Position numbers and translations under genes: made by a program
The notes under the pieces: model-generated
Told to the model about the DNA's origin: nothing
The model's database searches: none
What the model saw: only the letters and a program-made list of their open reading frames with translations
NCBI GenBank assembly: GCA_036873755.1
Contig: JAVTVY010020329.1
Coordinates: forward strand, 1-64,000
Direction of reading: 5' to 3'
Source: Hanleya hanleyi
Taxonomy: Eukaryota; Mollusca; Polyplacophora; Lepidopleurida; Hanleyidae
Length of the DNA: 64,000 bases
Part shown: positions 10,001-22,000 of the stretch, in pieces
Layout of the letters: each line of letters opens with the position of its first letter
Numbering within the stretch: position 1 is the first letter of the stretch

Positions 10001-13000
10001 AACTATTAGAGATTCACAGCAGAACCCTTTTGCATATCATGTATGTAGACCTAATCCATATGGTTTAAGGGGTAAAATAAAAAGAGAAATAGAAGGCGTA
10101 TCACCTCAGAATCAGATATTTTGTTCGCTTCACAATCATTTTACTCAAGAATACAGATATCCAATGTCTTGAGATTATTCTGAGTACACAACAAAATGCT
10201 GTTTACATAATTTCAATCAAAAAATTCTCTCAGAGATACTTCTTTATTTCTGGCACTTCAACCGTATCTCACTGGGCAGAATCCTCCTTAGGTGTGTCCT
10301 ATACTAAAACTAGATCCGAGGAACCTCATTGCTGGTTTCTCGGCCGAGTCTCTAATAAACCGGAATGCACTAAGACCTTTTTCAATCCAAATGGCAGGCA
10401 TATTTCTGACAGCAAAGCAAGGTCATGACACCAAGCCTCGTAATATTCCGCTTGGTGATTGTTTAGCACCAAATTCTCCACGTACCCACTTTAAGATTTC
10501 TAAGCGTGACTACCCTGGGTGTCTCACGTGTCCACTCTTTAATACATCAGCTTCATTTAGTTCGTCGTTAACTGGTAATTCATATTCTGTAAATTGTTAT
10601 GCCCATATTAGTTGTTTTACTACAAGCTGTATTTATTCAGTTTCCTTTAAGAGGTGTAGTCAACAGTATGTTGGCCAGACCACTCAAAGTATGGTCACAG
10701 AAAATCCGTTATAAAAAGCAATTCCTTATAGGTAAGCATTTTTTTAGTTTCGACCATGGCTGGGACAACTTTATTCAGATCATAGAGGTCTTCTACCCAT
10801 CTATCACGGTTTCCCCCTTTGCATTTGAGAGAAATATCCTAGAGCGAGAACTATTCTGGATGCTAGAACTTGGGCCAGTGTTTCAGTATGGTTTAAACGA
10901 TAATGTCAAAGGGTTCGGCAATGCAACACACCGCCGTTCAAATATATCTAATATTTCCCAGCTATTTAAACCCCACCAACGAAGACATCGCAGCCATGGT
11001 TTGAGAAAGTTCAATAGTGCAGTGATTCACGATCAACAGTATACATTGCTCGCGTACAGTCCTGTATGCGTTACAGATCTAATAGCTAGAGATATACAAT
11101 GAGCTGTGCCTTCAGGAAATAAATGATCCAAAGTCAAGATACAGCATATTTCGATAGTATCGTCGTGAACATAATCGAAACATCCTAATACCGTATTTTT
11201 TGAAACTCAACTACTTGGCTAAATGATTGGACATAATTAGTTGATCACGAGTCCTGAATGTTCCAAAGGCACGCAACGCTGTACCGAACTATTAGAGATT
11301 CACAGCAGAACCCTTTTGCATATCATGTATGTAGACCTAATCCATAGTCACTAAACAATTCAATTAATGTAATTCTGTCAAGGAGTTTGACTCGAACTTA
11401 TACACGTTTGGAGGCTATAGTCGTTATTGTGAATCGTCGAAATTTATCTATGCACCATGCAAATATATTGTTATAGGTAACCTTGATATAGTGAGTGATA
11501 AGGAACTGAAACGCTGATGAAGCGACGTAAATATAGAGAGCCGAGAAGAATAAACCTGAAGGCCGATCAGAAGATACTCCTGACAGCACTGCAACAGTGC
11601 GTTATTGGGTGGTCAAAGCCAGAAAAAGTTCAACCTACAATACTCGCTGATTGGCTGGACCTCGCCAAGAGAAAGATGGTTGAAACAACCCGCCATATTG
11701 ACAGAAGTACGGTTCCACAAGAAAAAACATGTACTGGAAAACCTCAATTCACAAGAAGTTCTAGCAAATCTCCAGAGAAAATTCGTTACAGTTCCAGAAG
11801 ACAAATCTCCAAATAATATAATATTAATTGGTTAAGGTGCTGGTTAAGGAACTGAGAATAAGCACACAATCATCGAATAAGTCTACTTATTCTCAAACTG
11901 CATTTAGTCTGAAAGAAACGTTACTCAAGGAAAAAGGTATTTGTCTTCCAAACACTTCCACATTGATATAGCAAAAGTGTACTGGACACTCAAAATGCAT
12001 AAAACTCCATACAAACCTAGATTCATAGGTGAATCTAGAAGCTGCACAACCAATCTTCTTTGAACCTTGTTGACGAGGGCCCTGCAAAAGGTAAAAGCAT
12101 TTTGGGAAAGGTATTACTTTACTATTTCCAAAAACTCTGGCGTTTGATATAAGAATATATGTGGATATTAAAAAGTTCACGGAAGAACTTGATGCGAAAG
12201 GACACATACCGTACAGACATGTATCCACATTAGATTTCTCGACTCCCTATACTACAATCCCCCATTAGGACCTGGTTGACCGTCTTAGTGCATTAATGTT
12301 ATTGGTGTTCAAGAAAATGGATCGCCGATATATTAATGTCGGAAGGCATAAAGCATTCTTTAGCACTACTAAATACAACGGATATCATTCATGGTATGTG
12401 TCATCTTTTATAGAGTTGCTTGAGTTTCTCATTAATAATATCTACATGTATGTGAAATCTGGCAACCCAATATATCAACTGCGTATAGGTACTCCAATGG
12501 GTACAAATTGTTCAACCCTTTTGGCTGACATTCATCTGTCATATGTTTATGAATACGAGGCGCTTCCAAAAATCGATCATTTCAAAGCCCCTTCCTGCTC
12601 ATTCACCAAACGCTATATAGAAGACCTCCTCGCTGTGGATAATCGCTGCACATATGACACAGCGGAGGATATATATTCACGTACGCAGGATTTAAAAAAA
12701 ATACAGATAGACCTAACGGCAAATCATATTTAGAAGTATATATATATATAAATGAAGCGGGCCCATTTACGACAAGAGATATAATTATAATTTCGACATC
12801 GTAACTATCCCTCTCTGGACAGCAATATGCCAGTGGGACCTGCATATGGCGTACACATATCACACCTAGTAGCGTTTACTAGATCCTGTGTGAAATGTGA
12901 CGATTTTTTCCACGTCACAAAACAAACTTATAAAACAGGGTTATACAACCAAGCACCTCAAAATTTCTCAAATTTTGCGATACACATTGCATGCTGATAG

Positions 13001-16000
13001 TAAAATACGAGCGTAGCGTGCAAGATCTATGGCGTTATGTTTCGAGACTTGTTGCTACTTCCGCTCAACCCGGTGATAGGGGCAGTATAAAATCCTCATG
13101 ATGTTCTTATGAATACTCACATTCAAAGCGTGAGTGAGATAGACCCTTCTCTAGATAAGGAATTTACAACGAAAATCATGTAGGTTACGAATAATGATCA
13201 GCGAAACGAATTTGATATTTTTGGATCATCATGATGTCTTGCCGGCATCATTGAAAACTGTTAAGGCTGCTCTCTTGCAGGACACTAGCCAATGATTGGG
13301 TGCTAATGTTGTTATATAGAATATGAAATAGGTCTCTAGATTATGGACGCGGAAATTCTTTGATTGACTATATTGAATGGTGGACTAGATGTTTCTACTC
13401 TGAGGCATATTGATACAATGGAGTCACTCCCTTAGCATGTCATTCCACCACCGAGGAAACATGTTTGAGATAACGAATAAATTCAACAGATTATGAACGC
13501 CAAACATATTATGGTATTATAAATAAAAGCAAAAAAGCTTTTCTTAGTTTCCGCCGTATGCCTGCAAAAGGCATGACAGGTTATCAGCCACGGATCATCA
13601 ACCGTACGTTGTCGTAACTGCATGGGTCCGACATAATGTCCTTAGCTATTTGACAGTGATCAATCCTTTGATCTGACAAATACAGTTCGTATAGAGTCTC
13701 CGAATCATCATTCAGTAACCAGCCATCGTCCATAACGAATTACTGGGCTACAGGCAAATGCTAGCCTCAAAGCACAAGCAGGAGTCTTCAGTTTCAGTTT
13801 CAGTTTATTGGCATAAGAATCAGCGTAGCTGTTTTTCATCTTAGCACAAATAATATACATATATACATTAAGGGGATAAAACAAAATATAGTTAAACAAC
13901 AAAATATGGATAAAAACAAATGAAAACATCACATACTATTATTGCACTGGTTATGATACAGTATATGCATCACTAAGATATTAAAACGGCTCTACGTGAC
14001 TTAAAATATGATTTTTACAATGTCGTTTAAAAGTTTGGATTGTTCCACAGCTCTGGATCTCATTTGGGAGGCTGTTCCAACACAACGCCCCAAGATGGGT
14101 CAATGAATTTTTGAGACAATTTCCTCGAAAGAGGCCGTTTACAGCATTTCTGGTGTTATGAGGGTGAACATCCGAGGCAAGTTTGAAGCAATTTTGTAAG
14201 TGAACAGGCATTTCCTTGTTCAAAGTTTTCCAAACAAGTACACATCTATTAAAATAAAAACGCTGTTTCACACTTAACCATTTACATTCTCGTAACATGT
14301 CAACTCGGTGAGTTCGAGCACCACATTGCAATATTATCCTCATAGCTCTATTTTGTATTTTGTCAAATAGTACACGCTAATAATAAAAAGTAAGATTGTT
14401 ATGGGCGCCCACAAAGCCCTTGACGCAAACATTCCATAACCTGTGTCTCATCCCACTTCCCATGAAGCTAGAGGTCGTATAAATCTTCTTATTGTTTATA
14501 AGCTCAGCCCCAAAAAGAGATTCTATAGAAAACGACTTTAACATTTTTGTGGGCGAAAAAGCTGACCAGTGACACGGATTTTCAATAGAAACATCGTGAT
14601 TTCTCGAACATTCTTGAAAATTATTTCCAGTTTCATGGTAGTAACAAACTGGTTTAAGTTTATATAAATATTTTTCTTAATCCCTGGCGCCAATATTATC
14701 TAACAACTTAGGTCTAACGACTATGAATGCAGAAATTCCTTATGAACGACGGTTGCCAATAAAGATAATGTAATAGATGGGCGGTCAACCGTTTTCAATG
14801 ATACAGGTAAGATAGCAGCCCCCATCGTCAGTTCTGTACTATCTGTATTTTTTCTGTATGAATTCCCAAGTCGTTTTTTTAGAATATTGTATCGCAGTCA
14901 CCCTTTGATTGTGATTGTTCATATAAAGGCCATACAGATTTGGTAAATTCAACGATGTTCATATGATCCCAAGCCCCGGGGCCGAATAGAATTGAAGACA
15001 ATTTACGAAACGTTGTACCGAAGATCTTACGAACCAGGATCTTACTTTGCTATCTGAATATTATATTGTGTAGCACATTGTCTACTGGGCAGATTGCGAT
15101 TACGTATTTACTCTGTAGATCTGTAGAAAATCTTGCAAAGCGATTATTTTCCTTGTTTGAGGAAGGTTATTTCTAACCATGTGGCAAATAGCGTCAACAA
15201 CCTTTGCTGTAAGGTTTCCTCGATCTAATGTAACTCTGGTTATAGTTTCTTAGAAGTGATAGAATTTGAAAATACGTTAACTATATTATGCCCTTTCCAT
15301 ATATTTAGTTTTCAACTAAATAGATAAAACGAATGTAACCAAATATTTTATAGACATAGACTTGAGAAAAAGTTAAATATGGTTGGTTACCATGGTCTCA
15401 CACGATGATTTCGTCCAAACTGAGGATAATTGTTCCATGTCTATATAATATATCTCTAGAATAATCTCACTGATGTCTTTATTTCTACCATTTCCCTGCA
15501 TCAAGAAAACTGACAACAGCCATTGGGAATTCAGCAATACCAAATCTGTCAAATAGGCTCCCAACAGTGTTGACGAAATTTCGCTCAAGTTGTCCCTACT
15601 CCCTTTTCGACAGAACCTGGAAAACGTGTTTTTTCTCTGCTGAGACGATGATCTGGTTTCACCATCTGGTTCATCTTGGTGATTAGAGGGTTGAAAACTT
15701 CAGCAAACTAACAATGTAAATGATATCTATCTGACAGTCTTAATGATGTCATCCTGAGGTCATAATGTCTAAGGGAGCTTCTTGAAATTCGGCATGAGTT
15801 CCTTGATAGGAATGGTATAAGCCGGTGATCCAAATGGAATACACTATGCCCAGCGTACTGCTCTGATCAGCATGGAGAGGAGTTCCAAATGGAATGGCAT
15901 ACGTCATTCCCTCTGTGCTATTGCATGGCATGTCATATGGCATCCTTTCTTTGGTGTGTTCGAAAAATGAAGCCAGGGAGTAGGTGCATGGGAGTTCCTA

Positions 16001-19000
16001 GAACTTCCAAATCGGAACACCATGCCATTCCGTTTGGATAATCTTATGTCAGCTTCAAGGAGCTCCATAAATGTCATTCAACGTCACTTTCTTCGCATTA
16101 TAACTGCATGTTCTTTGAGGTTGGAAAAATGGACGCAAAAGGAAAACTGAGAGATAGATTACAGATTAATTGAAATTGGTGTCCATTATGGTGGACTGAA
16201 ATGCGTGTGGATTATGGTACGGACGAGGAATGCTGTATGGACGTTGGTTGGTGAATGACATGAAGGAATATGTCGGAATATCAACCTGTGACATGATGTG
16301 AAATAATGCCTCACCACGCCATTCTGTATATTCCCACTAGAATTACCTGCGGTTACAAGTTATCTGAATATTATGAAATTTCTGCTGGTGGTTCCATGTT
16401 CATCCACCGAACAAGATATTTATACCTTTATATTAACGCATACCAGATTCAGTCATGATGCTTTTGACAAAAGTTTTTGCAACATGCTAACGGTAGGCCT
16501 AACATGATTAACACTGACGGGGTGGGGATTTGTGCAATATGTATCTTGAGGTGATAAATACATATGCCTAAATACATGTACTACAAACATTTCAGACGTC
16601 CCTCATGAACATCTTTCTAATGTATCCGTCATTGATCTAGTAGACCGTTATAACAACAGGCTCAACCGAGGGCGATGTCAGAAATTTAGATACGTAGTTA
16701 TGACATGTTGTGCATTCATTATATTCCAACAGGAACAGCTGTGCTCAAATAGGCCTACACTTTTCAGGTTTCTTTTCAGGCGAAGACGAGCCATGCAGGT
16801 TCTGAAGCCAAATAACCGTCTCTGCAAAAGAACCCGCGTAATTTGCAAATTCTGACGACTGAGTGTACAGGATAACTTTATGGCGAATATGATCAAACCA
16901 TCAAGTACTCATGGTCATATCTGGTATTGTAGAATGCACAAGTCAAAAAAAAAAACACTAAAAGGGTGATGGAAAACGATGCCCAAGTACTGAAAGGAAG
17001 TCATAAGTCACAGACAAATATATTGACTGCCTATTTCTAGAAACAGCACAACAACCGAAAGTGGTCCCTGTGATGATTTGTATTCGAGCTACGCTATTAT
17101 TGTAGCTGTGTATATGTGGATAACATGACTACACGGTCCCTACAGCACCTACTTGAGCGGCATTAGATACATATATTTCAGAGCGATGATATAATAGACC
17201 TATCAAGTTATCTTTTCGAAAATGATGAACTATGCGACCGCCAGATAATAAAAAACTGCCCAATACGATTATTTATTGAATGCAAGTTCGTTTCAGAACA
17301 AATAGCTCTGAGGTTGTCAATTAGTTGGTTGCATGATAATGAACTACATGTAGAACTACAGATATCAGCGATATAATTCTTATGATATATTTTATTGAGC
17401 TGAGCAATTTTCACCTCATTTTGGACGAAATCCATGGCCAGCCATTTTCCTCAGAGTTTAAGAGGTCAGATAAGGTTAGGTATAGGATTTTTATAATGTA
17501 TTGTATAACAATTCAAATTTGTCTCTATTGATGAAAATCGCATAAACACACAGCGTGAGACGCGTTATTTTTACTAAGCATAACGGGGGAGGGGTGGGGG
17601 GTAAATGTGCGCGCGCGATGATCTGATGAAACCACTAAATTTCATGTATCGGAGACGAAGACTCGCATTTGAACTTTGCTGATTGGGGTGCGTGAGTGAG
17701 TAGTAGGGTTTAACGTCGTTTTCAACCCTTTTTTCAGTCATATCACGACGGTGCGTACATGTGCCAGAACACGAAAGTGCTCACAGTTCCTATTACCCTG
17801 GACACTGATCAGCCCAGCCAGTACAGCACCCGGTCACCCATCCAAGTATTGACCGAGCTTAACGTTGCTTAACTTCGGTGATCTGACGAGAACCGGTGTG
17901 TCCAACGCTATAAGCGAAGGTTTCTAAGATATGCATGGCTTGTATTTTTCACTTCCAAATTATTGGACTTTGAGAATTATGGAAGGAACGTGGCAACATT
18001 CTAGAAGAGAAAACAATTTAGTGCCTCTTTTTCATGACCCGACCCCAAGATGTTGCAATAGAGACATCATAGCAATGTTTAAAATTATGCGCGAGGCCCC
18101 CGATAATGGGTTTAAGACTTATACTTGGATCGGTGGTAGGTATATAGTTGAAACCATTTTGAAAGAATATCCGCGAGTTTGTCCTGATATATTGAAAACG
18201 TACAACTTAATATTTTTTATATATATGGCAATATTATCAACTGTCATTCCACAGTTTTATTATTAGACGGGGTATTCAAAGTTTGATGGTGGTGGTGGTG
18301 GTGGTGAAGAGGGAGATCGCTGAACAGAATAGCTGGGGATGCCTCGTGTGAGACCATGGTAACCAATTATATATGCGACCAGTTCGTTTATACGTTCGTT
18401 TGATCAATTCGTTGAATATTTGATGAAAGAAAAATCGTTTTCATCGAAACGCTACACCTTCGACCACCAAAACGCGCATTTTCAGATTCAGCAAAATTTC
18501 TAAAAACTATGCTCAAAAGTTTTGGCCCCTGACGTGTGATCGAAAGTGCTATAAATCTTGAATCGTATCGGAAGTGACAACTTTCCGGTGCAGCATGATG
18601 TAACTCCACTTGAGGTTTCGTCTCAAGGTTCATTATTCTTCATATCTACAGATGCCGAACTACACCTGGGCTTGTAAACGGAGATTTTTTCTTCCTAGAA
18701 TAAAGATCCATGAACTTTCAACATACCTGGGATTCTTAACACAGAGTAATTGGATTTATTGTCCTATATATCGAAATGCATTAAATGGAAGACTAATATT
18801 TCTAGAATTTTTATATGTTGTTCACGCCTGTGATGTAGAAGAATGAATGCTGGACTCACGTCGGTTTAAATTTTCCAGTTCGTTTGTTCAGAAACTGTAT
18901 TTCTATTTTGGCTGTTCAGACAGAGAACACCTGAACTAAAGCTACTCTAGCTGCTCGTATCCTCGAGGCAACGATTTTATCGTCCCTCAATCAAGGAAAT

Positions 19001-22000
19001 GTGTTAGGCCCGTTGACAAAGCATTTGTTCTCACAAAATATTTCACTGATTTAATTACAAGGAAGTTTTGTCATCCGCTGTTTTATTGGATGAAACTGAA
19101 CACCAAGGTATCATGCCCAGATGAGAACCAAATATGATAATATTTGCTCTAGAAATGGATCAGTGACGGATACCTTCAGAAGTATTGAAACACTGAGACA
19201 TATATGTATTACCGTACTGCATAGTTATACCGAATGAGTCAAATGAATAAACACAATTTTGTTGCTAGGGGGAAGCGTTCAACAGTTCCCAGTGAAGACA
19301 AGTGAAGACAAAAAGACAACTTGATATTTTTAATCAAATCTCCATCATCAATCAGATATACACTAAATATCCCATACCAGTCAGTCCTAATGTATGGAAC
19401 ACAAATTCAGAAATACGTGTATATGTAGGTCGCAGCCCGTTAAAAGGACACACAAACAGGGTCTGGAAAAAAATGAGAAAAATATTGAAACTTGTAGAAT
19501 ATATGTTGTTTTTGATTATAGCGAAAACAGTTTGGCTATGTTGTATCCCGTCTTTGATAAATTCGAGCTCAAAGTTGGGATTTGCGAGCCGAAATTCTTC
19601 CCGCGGGAGCGACATGTGACGTCACAGGTGTAAGACAGAGCGAGCAATATATGCGAACTCAGTATGACAGCAGCTCCCATTTCGCTAAAAATTCAAGCGT
19701 TTTGGACTAATATGGGCTCAAATTTTACGGATTATACGATGAACTACCACCATAGCTATCACAGTGCAGTTGAAAATCAGGAATGGTCCATACATATGTA
19801 AAGATATTGTCGTATTACATTAGATCTTGTGGGGGAGTCAGAAACGTAAAAATTCGATGCTAACTGGAGCAGGTCCTCTCGAATGCCCAACCAATTGTTC
19901 CTTGATGTATAGGTGGACAATATACCGATGAGAAATGCGAATATACGTTCATATCATATTGATTATGAGCATAGAATGGAAGATTTACCGCTAATTAATC
20001 CCCCCCCCAACCCCCCCAACCCCCTGTGCAGGCTGGTTATGGAGAAAGAAATCAATTTATTTTGCTAGCCTGGGAAGGGAATGCTTTTAACTCGTGCCGA
20101 TCATCGTATACTTTGTCTAAGGTCCAGTAATTCACCGTTATGAATCGAATTATCTCAGTTCACAATGTAATTCTGAAGTTTTTCTTCAGTCTCGGCTCGA
20201 CTGTCCCAAGAAAAAAACGAATTGTGCAGACACTGTCGAGTTCCATTACCAGGTGGTATTTCTTGTTTGACCGTCCGTACTTGAGTATCAATAAAGTGTA
20301 ATGCATGAATGTCGTGTCTTTGAAAAATGTTCATCAGTCTGTAATTATACCGTTTGTGTTTCATACGGTGCTCTCCGGGCGGACCACGCACAGAATCCCC
20401 TGACCTGCAAGCTGTAAGATTTCGGCAAACTATATAATGGGCACACGTATTTTCCCGCTGATTTCCTCAACTTAAAACTGCTTCATGAGGACTTAATCGG
20501 AGTGAAGTCGGAAGAACCCGCATATATAGGCCATATTAGAGCAACGTATTCTCTCGGCCTGCTCCATCCCCTGGCTAGACGCAAGCATCTCGCCAATTTT
20601 CTCGTCTTTCGACCATTTGCGGTCATTATCTCCGTCATTAGCTGTGTCAGTACACTTTTCCGAAACACAGCTTCGACATTAGATGATAAATGCATAAAAA
20701 CACCCTTGATAGCATGTGAATCTGTAGACTGGCTGCTGTCTGGCTACAGGGATCTGTGACGTAATTCAGCAGGAGAAATTCAAGCACTGAGTTGAGTTTT
20801 TGCTCGTCAAATTTCACTATTTCTAAACGGGCGACAGTTTCTAATCTTATATATTTGTAAATGTTAGATTTCATAGACTGATTATCCGTCGAGCAGGGTA
20901 GGGGGCTTGGGGGGGGTCCCTCTAACGTATGATATATGTATGAAACAAACTTTGAAGAAGGTATATGTGTTAAGCGACTAACTTGAGATGGTAATAGAAA
21001 ATCAGACATATTTTCATCGCTGTGTCCTTGGCCCAAATATGCTTTAGGATGTATAGCAGACAGATGGAAGATAAAATAAAATGAAAGAAGCAACTGGGAA
21101 TATTTATTTAATTCGAATTGGTCCACACCATTTCTTTAAGTGAAGGAATTATAATTTCCAGATACAATTGTCAGGTCCGGCCTTCAATAGGCAAACGTCC
21201 TTGTTGATTAGCAGTTGACGATCCAATGTAGTCATTAACCGCGTTTTCGAACCGAATGACTAATCAACAAATTATCTGGCTATATAACAAATATTTGATT
21301 TAATAGTTGATTATTTCGTTTATTGCTAAGGTTTCGACTTAGAGAATCGTGGATCTTGTGGTGTGATATCTAATACAGGCAGATGTGGCCAACTTCCCTT
21401 ATAGATCTTTTACTGAATTGCATTACAAGCAAGCGATCCACCATTCACTATTCAGCCGTCGTCCATTAAAGAATCTCCACGTCCATAATCTAAAAACCTA
21501 TTCCATATAACAGCATTAGCACCAAATTAAAAAAAAAACAATCATAGTATACATAAACATAGGCTAGTTTCCTGCAACAGAGAATCGGTCAACAGTTTTC
21601 ACTGATGCCAACAAGACATCATGATGTTCCAAAAATATAAAATCCGTATCGCTGATCAGTTTTCTTAATCCATAATAAACGTTGTAAAGTCGTCATCCAG
21701 AGAATGATGTATCTCAGTCACGCTTTGGTTGTGACTGTTCATATGAGCACCACGAGGATATTGAAGTACATGGGTTCGTACGGTCCCTAGCCCCGGGTTA
21801 AGCGAAATTAGACACAAGTTTCGAAACGTAGCGACATAGATCTTGCACGCTACGTTCGTATTTCAGCATGCGATATGAATCGCCAAATTTGAGAAACTTT
21901 GAGTGGAGGCGCTTGGTGGAATAGTCCTGTTTTATGAGTTTCTGCGACAATATTTTGTGACGTTGATTAAAATCGTCACATTTAACACAGGATCTAGCAA

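Larger units (their letters stand above)
8785..11350 (+). repeat. 1,286-bp tandem duplication of the endonuclease segment
   Basis: Bases from about 8,785 to 10,070 repeat at about 10,071 to 11,350 with only a handful of substitutions. Matching landmarks are offset by exactly 1,286 bp: 9,006 with 10,292, 9,313 with 10,599, and 9,816 with 11,102. The junction at about 10,065-10,075 reads CATATGGTTTAAGGGG. Very high identity means a recent event. Confidence 0.9.
8785..13420 (+). mobile_element. Penelope-like retroelement copy A, Naiad type (EN-EN-RT), degenerate
   Basis: On one strand, in order: two tandem copies of a GIY-YIG endonuclease segment, then a reverse transcriptase segment, then the 3' tail shared with the other copies. 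Endonuclease upstream of RT is the permuted order known for Naiad/Chlamys Penelope-like elements, where canonical Penelope elements have it downstream. All reading frames are broken. It lies in the same orientation as the TNF gene, inside its first intron. Confidence 0.75.

Noticed and set aside
8785..13420. Hammerhead ribozyme in the Penelope tails
   Set aside because: CTGATGA occurs only inside coding RT sequence (the LLLMK region and near motif A), without the GAAA partner and stems. Lack of a hammerhead is also what is reported for the permuted clade.
17819..17911. Functional 5S rRNA gene
   Set aside because: Only part matches, with many changes, and it continues into unrelated SINE body sequence.
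20647..21126. 159-codon minus-strand frame with hydrophobic start, considered as a secreted host protein
   Set aside because: It opens with GTG, has no recognised motif and no matching splice sites or neighbouring exons. It could be chance in AT-rich intron.
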